A DNA stretch of 36,716 nt, taken from NCBI GenBank assembly GCA_029261965.1, contig JAJDAH010000261.1:1-36716 (forward strand). The letters are read 5' to 3'. Origin of the DNA: Polyangiaceae bacterium (lineage in GTDB: Bacteria; Myxococcota_A; Polyangia; Polyangiales; Polyangiaceae). The translations under genes were made by a program, and so were the position numbers. Positions 1 through 8,375 of this stretch are shown piece by piece (positions within the stretch are counted from its first letter, which is position 1; each line of letters starts with the position of its first letter). The notes under the pieces were generated by a model. It was not told where the DNA came from and ran no database searches. It saw nothing but the letters and a program-made list of their open reading frames with translations.

Positions 1-554
1 CTGTACATCTGGGCACCGGCGTGTTTGGCGGGGTCGCGGTCGTAGATCCCCTCGACCTTCGTCGATTTGAGCAAGACTTCGCCACGAATTTCCATCGCCC
101 GGAGGGCCGCCGCCGTGTCGGTCGAGAAGTAGGGATTTCCCGTGCCAGCGGCGAAAATCACGATGTCGCCGCCGTTCATGTGGTGCATCGCACGACGCCG
201 GATGTAGGGCTCCGCCACGTTGTGGATATGAATGGCCGTCATCACCCGAACGGGCACGTCGCGTTTCTCGAGCGCGTCTTGTAGCGCCAGCGAGTTGATG
301 ACCGTGGCGAGCATGCCCATGTAGTCGCTCTGCGCGCGATCCATTCCTTCGCTCGCGCCCTTGAGGCCGCGAAAGATGTTACCGCCGCCGACCACGACGC
401 CTATCTGCACGCCGAGCTTGTGCACGTCTGCCAGCTCCTGTGCGGTCGCCTTGAGGGTGGTGGTGTCGATGCCGAAGCCACCCTCTTTGCCGCACAGGGC
501 TTCGCCGCTCAGCTTGAGAATGATGCGCTTGTACTTGAGCTTGGGCTCGGTCAC
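1..554 (-). CDS. pyrH: UMP kinase (partial, C-terminus outside window)
   Basis: Phosphorylates UMP to UDP in cytoplasmic pyrimidine nucleotide synthesis. The reverse-strand translation begins [20 protein letters not shown], the amino-acid-kinase opening with the KLSGE phosphate-binding lysine. It continues with [10 protein letters not shown], a [18 protein letters not shown] block and an [15 protein letters not shown] block, all typical of bacterial PyrH. About 184 codons are present of the roughly 240 usual; the end lies left of position 1. The start is taken as the GTG at 554-552, because no ATG precedes KYKRIIL in frame. A GAGGG-like sequence lies about 13 nt upstream. The gene is divergent from the isomerase gene at 689. 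The usual upstream partners tsf and rpsB are not beside it. Family assignment is near certain; the exact start is probable. Confidence 0.95.
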   Translation of the reverse strand, partial: MTEPKLKYKRIILKLSGEALCGKEGGFGIDTTTLKATAQELADVHKLGVQIGVVVGGGNIFRGLKGASEGMDRAQSDYMGMLATVINSLALQDALEKRDVPVRVMTAIHIHNVAEPYIRRRAMHHMNGGDIVIFAAGTGNPYFSTDTAAALRAMEIRGEVLLKSTKVEGIYDRDPAKHAGAQMY

Positions 555-576
555 CCGGGCTGAATACGCCCTCGCG

Positions 577-598
577 TCGCGCGCTGCAACGCGCGCGA
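577..598. promoter_or_regulatory. Inverted repeat between divergent pyrH and PPIase genes
   Basis: Two 8-bp arms, TCGCGCGC (577-584) and GCGCGCGA (591-598), are perfectly complementary around a 6-nt TGCAAC loop. The repeat lies 23 bp upstream of the pyrH start, inside the only region that can hold both divergent promoters. It could be an operator or an RNA hairpin in the pyrH leader. No T-tract follows, so it is not a standard terminator. In a G/C-rich genome a CG-only repeat can occur by chance. Confidence 0.35.
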
Positions 599-688
599 TC
601 AGCGCCTCGGTGTGTAGGCTGCAGGGCCGAGCTGGCAAGCGCTCAAACACCGTAGTATCCCTCGCCCATGCAGACGCGCGGGAGTTCG

Positions 689-1714
689 ATGTGCCATTGG
701 GCTGGCGTGTTCGCGCTGGCGCTGGCCGCGAGCTCGACGGGCTGCAAGGAGGAAGCGCTCAGCGACGGCACGGCGCCCACGGCGTCGGCGACCGCTCAGC
801 AAGGCGCGGTGCCTCCCCTGAGTCCCGAGCTCCAGAAGAAGGTGCTCGCCAAAGTCGGCGACCGGGTCATCACCCTCGGCGACTACGCGGCAACTCTCGA
901 CCGCATGGATCGATTCGAACGGCTGCGTTACCAGTCCGACGAACGCCGCAAGGCACTGCTCGACGAGATGATCAAGGTCGAGCTCCTCGCGAAGGAGGCG
1001 GAGCGCCGCGGGCTCGACAAGGAGCCGGAAACCAAGCAGCGCGTTCGCCAGATCTTGCGGGACCAGGTTCTCCGCGACCTTCAGGCGAAGCTGGCTCCGC
1101 CCGGCAAGATCCCCGACGCCGCCGTTCGCAAGTACTACGACGACAAGCGCGACGACTTTCGGGAGCCCGAGCGGCGCCGGGTGGCGCATATCGTCGTCGG
1201 CTCGAAGGCCAAAGCCGAAGAGGTGCTCAAAAAGGCGCTCAAAGCCACACCGATGCAATGGGGCAAGCTCGCTCAAGCCGAATCGCTGGACAAACCGCCG
1301 AAACCCTCTCCGACCGCTCCACTCGAGCTCGCCGGCGATCTCGGCATCGTCGGGCCGCCGGGCAAGGCGCGCGGCGCGAATCCCAAAGTCAGCGATGCGC
1401 TTCGCGCTGCCGTTTTCAAGATCGACAAGGTCGGTGGCGTGCACGACGAAATCGTCGAAGACGCCGGCAAGTTCCACATCGTCCGGATGACGGGCAAGAC
1501 CGCCGCTCGCGACCGCACCTTCAAAGAAGCCGAACGCAACATTCGGGTCGCCCTCGTTCAGGAATCGATTCGGAAGGCCGAAGCGGAGCTCGAGGAGACG
1601 CTCCGAAAGAAGTTCAAGGTCGAGGTCGACGAAGCGGCGCTCGAGAAGGTGAAGGTGCCGGAAATCGAAGCCCCGAAACCCCCCGGCGGCATGGGCGGTG
1701 ACAAGAAACCTTAG
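689..1714 (+). CDS. Lipoprotein PpiC/parvulin-type peptidyl-prolyl isomerase
   Basis: Predicted periplasm-facing lipoprotein foldase. From the ATG at 689 the protein starts [19 protein letters not shown], a short hydrophobic signal ending in a loose lipobox (STG-C, Cys19). A SurA-like N-terminal helical region follows ([17 protein letters not shown], then [21 protein letters not shown]), and then a parvulin-like domain at about residues 155-285 ([38 protein letters not shown]). The tail is charged and ends in Pro/Gly/Lys. The ATG at 689 has GGGAG just upstream, whereas the ATG at 668 has no ribosome site, so 689 is preferred; 668 would add seven residues. The 3' end overlaps the aminomutase start by 17 nt. 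Family is fairly sure. Chaperone or isomerase activity is inferred, because the parvulin core is divergent. Confidence 0.85.
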   Translation: MCHWAGVFALALAASSTGCKEEALSDGTAPTASATAQQGAVPPLSPELQKKVLAKVGDRVITLGDYAATLDRMDRFERLRYQSDERRKALLDEMIKVELLAKEAERRGLDKEPETKQRVRQILRDQVLRDLQAKLAPPGKIPDAAVRKYYDDKRDDFREPERRRVAHIVVGSKAKAEEVLKKALKATPMQWGKLAQAESLDKPPKPSPTAPLELAGDLGIVGPPGKARGANPKVSDALRAAVFKIDKVGGVHDEIVEDAGKFHIVRMTGKTAARDRTFKEAERNIRVALVQESIRKAEAELEETLRKKFKVEVDEAALEKVKVPEIEAPKPPGGMGGDKKP

Positions 1715-2786
1715 CTTTCACGACGACTGGACGTGGCAGCTGCGCCACGCGCTGACCAGCGCGGACGAGCTGGCCGAGGCCCTCGAGCTCGACCGGGACG
1801 AGCTGGAGGGCGCGCGTCGAGCCGAGCGAGCCGGGCTCCCGATCTCGGTGACGCCGTACTACCTCGGACTCGCCGACCCTCGAGATCCGAGCTGCCCCAT
1901 TCGGCGCCAGGTGGTGCCGCGCGAGCTCGAGGCGCAACACGTGCCCGGCGACCTCGTCGATCCGCTCGGCGAGGAGGACCACCAAGTCGCGCCCGAGCTC
2001 ATCCAGCGCTACCCCGATCGCGCGCTATTGCTCGTCACCGACCGCTGCGCGGTCTATTGCCGTTTCTGCACGCGGAGCCGCATCGTGGGCAGCGACGGCG
2101 GAGCGCGATCGGTCGAGCGGCTTGGGCCCGCTGCGAGGTATCTCGCCGAGCACCCCGAAATCAAAGACGTGATCTTGAGCGGCGGCGATCCGCTGACGCT
2201 GTCGACCGAGCGACTCGTGCGAGTGGTCCGGCTCGTGCGCGAGATCCCGAGTGTGGAAACCATTCGCCTGGCGACCCGCGTGCCCGTGGCGCTGCCCCAA
2301 CGCATCACCGACGAGCTGCTCGACGCCCTTCGGCCGTTTCATCCGCTGTGGCTCATGACGCACTTCAACCATCCGCGCGAGCTGACGCCGTTGGCGCGGG
2401 CCGCCTGCAACCGGCTGGCGGACGCGGGTTTTCCCGTCTTGAATCACACCGTGCTCTTGCGCGGTGTGAACGACCGCGTCGACGTCTTGAGCGAGCTCTT
2501 TCGCGGTCTCGTGCGGGAACGCGTTCGGCCCTACTACCTTTTGCAGGCCGATCCCGTCGCCGGGAGCAGCCACCTGCGCACGCCGATTTCGACCGGACTC
2601 GAGATTATCGAGCAGCTTCAGGGGCGGCTCAGCGGCATCGCGCTGCCCAAGCTCATCGTCGACACACCCGGTGGACAGGGCAAAGTCCCGATCGGTCCGG
2701 ACTACGTCGTGCGACGCGCGCCGGGAGTCACGACCTTGCGCACGCATCGCGGCGTCGAGGTGGACTACCTCGATCCCCCGGAGTGA
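1698..2786 (+). CDS. kamA: Lysine 2,3-aminomutase (radical SAM, KamA family)
   Basis: Radical-SAM, PLP-dependent enzyme converting L-lysine to L-beta-lysine. The 362-residue sequence has the CxxxCxxC iron-sulfur motif at Cys117, Cys121 and Cys124 (CAVYCRFC), SGGDPL at 161-166, and the PLP lysine in PGGQGK (Lys329). Asp322 lies seven residues before that lysine, as in clostridial lysine 2,3-aminomutase, where the equivalent Asp330 contacts the lysine substrate. EpmB, the EF-P modifying relative, has a different segment there, and no epmA or efp gene is nearby, so KamA is preferred. The start is the GTG at 1698, overlapping the upstream isomerase gene by 17 nt and implying coupled translation. 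The usual partner acetyltransferase (ablB) is not adjacent, so the fate of beta-lysine here is unknown. Confidence 0.88.
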   Translation: MTRNLSFHDDWTWQLRHALTSADELAEALELDRDELEGARRAERAGLPISVTPYYLGLADPRDPSCPIRRQVVPRELEAQHVPGDLVDPLGEEDHQVAPELIQRYPDRALLLVTDRCAVYCRFCTRSRIVGSDGGARSVERLGPAARYLAEHPEIKDVILSGGDPLTLSTERLVRVVRLVREIPSVETIRLATRVPVALPQRITDELLDALRPFHPLWLMTHFNHPRELTPLARAACNRLADAGFPVLNHTVLLRGVNDRVDVLSELFRGLVRERVRPYYLLQADPVAGSSHLRTPISTGLEIIEQLQGRLSGIALPKLIVDTPGGQGKVPIGPDYVVRRAPGVTTLRTHRGVEVDYLDPPE

Positions 2787-2912
2787 GTCCGGAGCCAGGG
2801 GTCGGAGTGAGGGTCCGGACGAGGGCTCGTGATGAGTTCGCGAGCGGAGACGCTGAAGTGTCGATGTAAATTTTCAGCGCTGCTTCAAATCGAGAGGCCC
2901 CACGGGGCTGCT

Positions 2913-2932
2913 CGGGGAACGATGAGTCCCCG
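2913..2932. promoter_or_regulatory. Hairpin upstream of the VIT-VWA gene
   Basis: The arms CGGGGA (2913-2918) and TCCCCG (2927-2932) pair perfectly around an 8-nt loop, 17 nt before the start codon of the following gene. The preceding stretch near 2860-2895 is locally A/T-rich (TGTAAATTTTC) and is the likeliest place for a promoter. The hairpin could affect translation initiation. There is no T-tract. Confidence 0.3.
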
Positions 2933-2949
2933 CGGGTGTCGGACTCCGC

Positions 2950-4953
2950 ATGAAGCTCGCCACAGGATTCTTCGTTGCTGCCTTGGCGGCGTTTGCTTTT
3001 CAAACGTCGACGGCGTCTGCCGACACGGTCGACGGCACGCGTTCCGACAGACTCGCCGAGAAGTCCCACATCGTTCGGATGACTCTCGCGCGTGGCCACG
3101 CCGAGCTCGTCGTCGAACGCACCGTCTACAACGGCGGTGCCCGTCATGACCAGGCGATGTTCCACATCGATCTGCCGCCCGCGGCGGTGGCGACCGGGCT
3201 CCGAACTCTCGGCTCGCTTCGTGGGCGTCCGCACTGGTTCGCCGGGGAGCTGATGGAGGCGGAGGCGGCCGCGGAAAAATACCGCGAGCTCACCGGGATC
3301 GGCGGCTACTACCCCAAGGATCCGGCGCTCTTGAGTTGGCGGAGCCAAGATCACCTCGCGCTCCAAGTGTTTCCGTGTCCGCCGCTCGACAACAAGAGCA
3401 TCGAGTACACGCTGACGATGCCGACGAGTTACGCCGCGGGTCGGCACTCGTTGTCGCTGCCCGCCATGGGCACCGAGGGGTTGCTCGCTCGGGTGACTCT
3501 CTCGCCGAAGAACCCGAGAGATCGCCTTTTCGTGGATGGCAAGCCGTTCGCCGCGGGTGGCCGAGTGGCGCTAAAGCGCGACCGCTCGGTGATGCTCGAG
3601 CTGTTGCCCGGCGGCGCCCAAGAGCTCGAGGGGGCGCTCGCTTCTTTTCCGGTCGCCAACGGTCGCGCGCTCAGTCGGTTTCGGATCGAGGCCGCGCCGA
3701 AATTGTCGACGGTTCCGCGTGGCGCGCACATCGTGGTGGTGCTGGACGCGTCGCGCTCGGTGAGCGAGGCGTACCTGAGTGGCTCGGTCGCGGCGTCTAG
3801 CGCGTACTTGTCGCACTTTCCCGAAGCGCGGGTGGAGGTCCTGACGTTCAATCGAACGCCCCACCCGCGTTATGGTCGCTTTCTCGGCGTACGACAGGCG
3901 ATCGCGGACTTGGCGGCCGCCAAGATCGACCGCAAGAATGGCAGTCACGTCGACGCCGCCCTCGCCGAGGCCGATCGGCTGCTTTCCGGCGTCCGCCCGG
4001 GCTCCGCCAAGCGCGTCGTCGTCTTCACCGACGCCAGAACCCGCTCGGCGCTCACCCCGGAGCGAGTGCGCGGGAGCGTCGGAAAGAGCGGGGCGCTCGT
4101 GCACATCGGCATCCACGCGCACCTCGACCCAGAGCTCGAGCCGCTGAACGCTCACCCGTGGGCGCCGGCCGCTCGCCAGACCGGCGGCCTGTTGTGGAAA
4201 GTCGGCGCGAGCTCGTCGCCCACCGAAACGGCCGAGCATCGCGCCGTGTTCGAACACTGGGCGCGACCGATGAAGATCCGCGGCTTGAAAGTCGAAGCGC
4301 AGAACATCCCCGCCAAGGACGTTGCGATCCCGAAGTTCCTGAACGAGGGGGAAGGAATCACCGACCACCGAATTGCCCACGCCAAGGTCGGCTGGGTGCG
4401 GGTGAGCGGCGAGCTCTGGTCGAAGCCCGTTCGCTTCGCGCTGGTGCCGGGGAGAGAGGAAACCAAGCGCTGGACCGCGCTGACTTTCGGCTCGGAGCTA
4501 CTGCACGAGCTCACCGAGCCCGAGATGATGACGCTGGCGATGCACGGCGGCGCCGTTTCACCCGTCACGAGCTACCTCGCGATCGAGCCGGGTGTGCGTC
4601 CGTCGACCGAGGGCCTGGATTGGGGCGCCGGCTCCGGGACCGGGTTTGGCCGAGGCTTCGGCCGGGTGAGAATGGGCGCGACGAGCGTGAGCGCTTCGCC
4701 TCCGCCGCCCTTCGATCCAGTGAAGTACCTCACCGACAACCTGAGCCTCGCCTACACCCGCTGCGGAGGAAAAGCCGGCACGGCCACCGTGCAGCTGGAA
4801 ACGACGATCGACGAGGTCGTCGACGTCACGAGCATCGACATCCGCGGAAAGAGCGACCGAAGCCTGTCGGGGTGTCTCGAGCAAGCGGCGTGGGACCTCG
4901 ATTTGCCAGACCGCTTCGAGTGGCCGTGGCGCGCCTGGATGGTGCGGATCTAG
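2950..4953 (+). CDS. Secreted VIT-VWA protein with AgmX/PglI-like C-terminal domain
   Basis: Exported 667-residue protein. A Sec signal peptide covers about 1-24 (MKLATGFFVAALAAFAF, then TASA before Asp25). A vault/inter-alpha-trypsin (VIT) domain follows at about 38-160, with RTVYNGGARHDQAMFHIDLP and the EAAAEKYRELTG and HLALQVFPCPP segments. The von Willebrand A domain at about 258-400 has a metal-site DASRS at 266-270, GSHVDAA near 331-337 and FTDA with Asp361. After a Gly-rich stretch (GSGTGFGRGFGR), the last 70 or so residues carry Cys605 and Cys642 and resemble the AgmX/PglI C-terminal domain of myxobacterial envelope proteins. VIT-VWA proteins usually bind protein ligands with a divalent metal; the ligand here is unknown. 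Neighbours give no pathway. Domain calls are good, function is open. Confidence 0.85.
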   Translation: MKLATGFFVAALAAFAFQTSTASADTVDGTRSDRLAEKSHIVRMTLARGHAELVVERTVYNGGARHDQAMFHIDLPPAAVATGLRTLGSLRGRPHWFAGELMEAEAAAEKYRELTGIGGYYPKDPALLSWRSQDHLALQVFPCPPLDNKSIEYTLTMPTSYAAGRHSLSLPAMGTEGLLARVTLSPKNPRDRLFVDGKPFAAGGRVALKRDRSVMLELLPGGAQELEGALASFPVANGRALSRFRIEAAPKLSTVPRGAHIVVVLDASRSVSEAYLSGSVAASSAYLSHFPEARVEVLTFNRTPHPRYGRFLGVRQAIADLAAAKIDRKNGSHVDAALAEADRLLSGVRPGSAKRVVVFTDARTRSALTPERVRGSVGKSGALVHIGIHAHLDPELEPLNAHPWAPAARQTGGLLWKVGASSSPTETAEHRAVFEHWARPMKIRGLKVEAQNIPAKDVAIPKFLNEGEGITDHRIAHAKVGWVRVSGELWSKPVRFALVPGREETKRWTALTFGSELLHELTEPEMMTLAMHGGAVSPVTSYLAIEPGVRPSTEGLDWGAGSGTGFGRGFGRVRMGATSVSASPPPPFDPVKYLTDNLSLAYTRCGGKAGTATVQLETTIDEVVDVTSIDIRGKSDRSLSGCLEQAAWDLDLPDRFEWPWRAWMVRI

Positions 4954-4962
4954 CGGCCTTTT

Positions 4963-5244
4963 CTAGGCCTGGGTGGCGCGCCCGAACCTCTTGGCGGAAC
5001 GCTCGCGGGCCTTGGCGGCTTCGGTTTCGCGATCCTTGGGTGGCGACGTCGTGACGAGATCACGCACGAGCCGCCGGGTGATTGCGGTGACGTCGGCAAC
5101 GGCTTGCTCGAACACCTCTTGGTTGGCCTTCGAGGGTTTGTTCGTCCCGCTGACTTTTCGAACGTACTGCAGAGCGGCGGCGGCGACTTCGTCGTCGGTG
5201 GCTGGCGGGTCGAAGTTGAACAGCGTGCGGATGTTGCGGCACAT
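4963..5244 (-). CDS. DUF2277 family small protein
   Basis: A 93-residue protein starting MCRNIRTLFNFDPPATDDEV, the hallmark opening of the DUF2277 family. It continues with AALQYVRKVSGTNKPSKAN and ends in a charged KARERSAKRFGRATQA tail. No biochemical role is established for this family that I know of. The ATG at 5244 matches the family start; ATGs at 5256 and 5259 would add four or five residues. The stop lies 9 nt from the convergent VIT-VWA gene. The start is 42 bp from the divergent PLD-family gene, so the two probably share a small promoter region. Confidence 0.85.
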   Translation of the reverse strand: MCRNIRTLFNFDPPATDDEVAAAALQYVRKVSGTNKPSKANQEVFEQAVADVTAITRRLVRDLVTTSPPKDRETEAAKARERSAKRFGRATQA

Positions 5245-5286
5245 AACGTTGGACATCATACAACAAGATGCGGGAGCCTCGATGCG

Positions 5287-5994
5287 GTGGAGCCCGACGA
5301 GATCGAAGCGTTGTTGCGTCAGACGCTCGACGACCGCAAGTTGTCGCGCGGCGAGAAACGCGCTCTCGGTGAAGTGCTCGACGACGCGATGCTTGCCGAC
5401 CGGGAGGTCGCGATCGTTCGAAGCCGCGCGTTCCACCTCGCTCGCGAGCTTCTCGGGACCTCCCGCGACCGCGAGGCGCTAGAGTGGCTCGAAGGTGTCG
5501 TCAAGCTGCTCGCCCCGCGGGGTGAGAGCAGCTCTCAGGGCGGCACTCATGTTTCGTTCAGTCCGGGGGACGCCTGCCTCAACGCGCTTCGTGGCGCCAT
5601 CGACCGGACGAGCAAGACCGCGGACTTGTGCGTCTTCACCATCACCGACGACCGCCTCGCCGAACGGATTCTGGAAGCGAAGAAGCGTGGGGTGACGGTG
5701 CGGATCATCACCGACGATGAAAAGGCCGGCGACGAAGGGTCCGACATCGCGCGGCTGTCCGACGCGGGCATCGAGGTGCGCGCCGACGACAGCACCCACC
5801 ACATGCACCACAAGTTCGCGCTCTTCGACGATCGCACGCTCGCCACCGGGAGCTACAACTGGACGCGAAGCGCGGCGAACTACAACCAGGAGAATCTCAT
5901 CGTCACCGACGACGTTCGCTTGGTTCGTCCGTTTCGTGATGCGTTCGAAGACCTCTGGGGCGGCTTCGCCGAGCTGTATTCGGTTCGACGCTGA
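5287..5994 (+). CDS. Phospholipase D-like protein with one HKD motif
   Basis: A 235-residue soluble protein. The N-terminal third is helical and charged (EPDEIEALLRQTLDDRKLS). The C-terminal PLD domain has HHKFALFDD, then GSYNWTRSAANYNQEN, which gives HxK(x4)D(x6)GS with His174, Lys176, Asp181 and Gly188-Ser189. A single HKD motif means two subunits must combine to make an active site, as in Nuc-type nucleases and mitochondrial cardiolipin hydrolase. The substrate, nucleic acid or phospholipid, cannot be told. No signal peptide is present. The GTG at 5287 is chosen because GGGAG lies 10 nt upstream and it avoids the overlap with the divergent DUF2277 gene that an ATG at 5104 would create. Confidence 0.8.
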   Translation: MEPDEIEALLRQTLDDRKLSRGEKRALGEVLDDAMLADREVAIVRSRAFHLARELLGTSRDREALEWLEGVVKLLAPRGESSSQGGTHVSFSPGDACLNALRGAIDRTSKTADLCVFTITDDRLAERILEAKKRGVTVRIITDDEKAGDEGSDIARLSDAGIEVRADDSTHHMHHKFALFDDRTLATGSYNWTRSAANYNQENLIVTDDVRLVRPFRDAFEDLWGGFAELYSVRR

Positions 5995-6111
5995 GCGCGT
6001 GGCTCGGGTGCGGATAAACGCTCCCGGACTGCTCAAAAATGCCGGCTCGCACGCGCCCGGGTTTTCCGCTAACAAGTCACCGGCTTCGGGGCCGAGGCAG
6101 CAGAAAAGACG

Positions 6112-7671
6112 ATGGCTAAAGAGATGAAATCAGACAGCGTTTCTCAGCTCGACGCGCTCAACGCCAGGGCGCTCGAGGGCGGGGGCCAAAAGCGCGTCGA
6201 CAAGCAGCACGCCGCGGGCAAGCTCACCGCGCGAGAGCGGGTGGACTTGCTGCTCGACCCGGGCACGTTCGTCGAGGTCGATCGTCTCGTCACCCACCGC
6301 TGCTCCGACTTCAACATGCAGGAGCAGAAGATTCTCGGCGACGGCGTCGTGACGGGGCACGGGAAAGTCGACGGCCGGCAGGTGTTCGTTTTCGCCCAGG
6401 ACTTCACCGTGTTCGGCGGATCGCTGAGCGCTGCCTACGCCTCGAAGATCTGCAAGATCATGGATCTCGCGGTCAAGGTCGGCGCGCCGGTCATCGGCCT
6501 GAACGACTCCGGTGGGGCGCGGATCCAAGAGGGTGTCGAATCGCTAGCTGGGTACGCGGACATCTTTCTCAGGAACGTGCTCTCGAGCGGCGTGGTCCCG
6601 CAAATCAGCGCAATCCTCGGCCCGTGCGCCGGGGGCGCCGTCTACTCGCCGGCGATGACCGACTTCATCCTGATGACCGAGCAGACGAGCTACATGTTCA
6701 TCACCGGGCCGGACGTCATCAAGACGGTGACTCAAGAAGAAGTCACGAAGGAGGAGCTCGGGGGGGCGGCGTCCCACGCTTCGAAGAGCGGCGTGTGCCA
6801 CCTCACTTCTGTGGACGATCGAGCGTGCATGGCGCAAACGCGCGAGCTCTTGAGCTTCTTGCCCTCGAACAACACCGAGGACCCGCCGATTAAGCCCACG
6901 GACGACCCGACGGACCGCGAGGACCCGGCGCTCGACACCATGGTGCCGGAGGAGAGCAACAAGCCGTACGACATGAAGAACGTGATCCGCGCGGTAGTCG
7001 ACGACGGCTACCTGTTCGAGATCGCCGAGCAGTACGCAAAAAACATGCTGATCGGATTCGCGCGCATCGGTGGGCGTCCCGTCGGCATCGTCGCCAACCA
7101 GCCCGCCTATCTCGCAGGCGTTCTCGACATTGCCGCGAGTCTGAAGGCGGCGCGCTTCGTTCGATTCTGTGACTGCTTCAACATCCCGATCGTCACTTGG
7201 GTGGACGTTCCGGGTTTCTTGCCGGGCGTCGATCAGGAGCACCGGGGCATCATCAACAACGGGGCCAAGCTGCTCTACGCGTTCTGCGAGGCCACGGTCC
7301 CCAAGCTCACGGTCATCACCCGCAAGGCTTACGGCGGCGCCTACGACGTCATGAGCAGCAAGCACATCCGCGGCGACGTCAACATCGCGTTTCCGTCGGC
7401 GGAGATTGCGGTCATGGGTCCGGAGGGCGCGGTCAACATCGTCTACCGACGTGAGATCGAGCAGGCCGAGGACAAGGAAAAGACGCGTCGGGAGTTCATC
7501 GACCAGTATAAAAAAACGTTCGCGAACCCTTACAAAGCTGCCGAACTGGGTTTCGTCGACGAGGTGATCTACCCGCGCCAGACGCGCAAGCGCCTCGCCG
7601 ACGCGCTCGAATGGCTCAAAAACAAGCGCGAAAAAAACCCGCCGAAAAAGCACGGGAACATTCCCCTCTGA
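6112..7671 (+). CDS. pccB: Acyl-CoA (propionyl-CoA) carboxylase beta subunit
   Basis: Carboxyltransferase subunit that moves CO2 from biotin to an acyl-CoA, probably propionyl-CoA, giving methylmalonyl-CoA. The 519-residue length matches PccB/AccD5-type subunits. Visible landmarks are [18 protein letters not shown] (131-148), the oxyanion-type CAGGA (172-176), [13 protein letters not shown] (328-340) and AYGGAYDVM (406-414). Asp412 in the last block matches the residue linked to propionyl preference in Streptomyces PccB. A partner biotin carboxylase/BCCP gene is not adjacent. The ATG at 6112 is used; the ATG at 6124 is possible and neither has a strong ribosome site. The 117 bp upstream show no clear promoter. 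A hairpin at 7685-7727 probably ends the transcript. Confidence 0.92.
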   Translation: MAKEMKSDSVSQLDALNARALEGGGQKRVDKQHAAGKLTARERVDLLLDPGTFVEVDRLVTHRCSDFNMQEQKILGDGVVTGHGKVDGRQVFVFAQDFTVFGGSLSAAYASKICKIMDLAVKVGAPVIGLNDSGGARIQEGVESLAGYADIFLRNVLSSGVVPQISAILGPCAGGAVYSPAMTDFILMTEQTSYMFITGPDVIKTVTQEEVTKEELGGAASHASKSGVCHLTSVDDRACMAQTRELLSFLPSNNTEDPPIKPTDDPTDREDPALDTMVPEESNKPYDMKNVIRAVVDDGYLFEIAEQYAKNMLIGFARIGGRPVGIVANQPAYLAGVLDIAASLKAARFVRFCDCFNIPIVTWVDVPGFLPGVDQEHRGIINNGAKLLYAFCEATVPKLTVITRKAYGGAYDVMSSKHIRGDVNIAFPSAEIAVMGPEGAVNIVYRREIEQAEDKEKTRREFIDQYKKTFANPYKAAELGFVDEVIYPRQTRKRLADALEWLKNKREKNPPKKHGNIPL

Positions 7672-7684
7672 CCGGGTTGTGTCG

Positions 7685-7727
7685 AAGCCCAAACCGCACC
7701 GGGCGAGGGCGGTCGGGCTTGGTCTTT
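7685..7727 (+). terminator. Probable terminator after pccB
   Basis: AAGCCC (7685-7690) pairs with GGGCTT (7715-7720). Inside that, ACCGC (7693-7697) pairs with GCGGT (7709-7713), giving an 11-bp interrupted stem. A weak T-run (GGTCTTTG) follows. It lies 14 nt after the pccB stop, which suits a terminator, though the T-run is poor. Confidence 0.5.
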
Positions 7728-7756
7728 GACCCGGAGCCACCCTATACCTCTTAGTA

Positions 7757-8359
7757 GTGGAGGCCGAAGTTCGCGGGATGGCGTTCCTCGGGTTGATCCG
7801 GGCCGTCAAACAGGAGCATGGGGGCGACAAGCTCCGGGAAATCCTCGATTGCGCACCGAGCGCGACGCAGCTCGCGTGCTCGGAGCGCATTCGTCGCATG
7901 GGTTGGTACCCCTACGAGGGCTTCTCCGGTTTTCTCGAAGCCACCGACGACACGCTCGGCGCGGGAGATCTCGACTACTGCTTCACCCTCGGTCGAGCCG
8001 CGGCGAAGTCCGATCTGGAGACGACCTTTGGTGATTTTCTGGCGAAAGCTTCCACCGAGAACCTGATCCGTGGATGCACCATGGTTTGGTCGACCTACTA
8101 TCGCTCGGCGGGCAGCATGACCGCGATCGCGTGGCAGCCGGATCGCACGGTGCTGCGGATCAGCGATTTCGCCGACATGCACCCGGGGCACTGCCGACTG
8201 ATGGAGGGGTGGATGATCGAATCCATGGAGCTCGTGGGTGCGAAGGTCCGGCCGGACGCGGCGGAAACCAAGTGCATGAGCCGTGGCGACGAATGCCACG
8301 AGTTCGCGTGCTCGTGGGCGTTCGTCTGCGGGAGCGGAACCCGCACACGGGTTCCCTGA
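7757..8359 (+). CDS. V4R-like sensory-domain protein, myxobacterial type
   Basis: A 200-residue soluble protein. It opens MAFLGLIRAVKQEHGGDKLREIL, has WYPYEGFSGFLEATDD and LGRAAAKSDL in the middle, then MVWSTYYRSAG, and ends in ETKCMSRGDECHEFACSW. This layout, with a final Cys-x4-Gly-Asp-x-Cys and aromatic-Ser-Trp end, resembles V4R and DUF2378-type small-molecule-binding domains that are expanded in myxobacteria. No effector domain is attached, so a partner would be needed. The start is uncertain: GTG at 7757 or ATG at 7778, the second beginning exactly where the recognisable domain begins. The last codons form a strong hairpin (8336-8355). Family is moderately sure, ligand unknown. Confidence 0.65.
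   Translation: MEAEVRGMAFLGLIRAVKQEHGGDKLREILDCAPSATQLACSERIRRMGWYPYEGFSGFLEATDDTLGAGDLDYCFTLGRAAAKSDLETTFGDFLAKASTENLIRGCTMVWSTYYRSAGSMTAIAWQPDRTVLRISDFADMHPGHCRLMEGWMIESMELVGAKVRPDAAETKCMSRGDECHEFACSWAFVCGSGTRTRVP
8336..8355. terminator. Perfect hairpin at the end of the V4R-like gene
   Basis: GGAACCCG (8336-8343) and CGGGTTCC (8348-8355) form an 8-bp perfect stem with loop CACA. It is inside the coding end of the V4R-like gene, just before its TGA, and 20 bp from the convergent coiled-coil gene's stop. With no T-tract it could act as an RNA 3'-end stabiliser or a weak terminator for both convergent transcripts. Confidence 0.4.
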
Positions 8360-8375
8360 CGCGCGTCGTCGAAGC

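Noticed and set aside
361-1701. Plus-strand 446-codon frame overlapping pyrH and the PPIase gene
   Set aside because: It is in the wrong frame of the isomerase gene and antisense to pyrH; the product is Arg/Gly-rich with no motif.
1698-2786. EpmB (EF-P lysine 2,3-aminomutase) as the identity of the radical-SAM gene
   Set aside because: Asp322 before PGGQGK matches lysine-2,3-aminomutase, and no epmA or efp is nearby. It is not excluded, only less likely.
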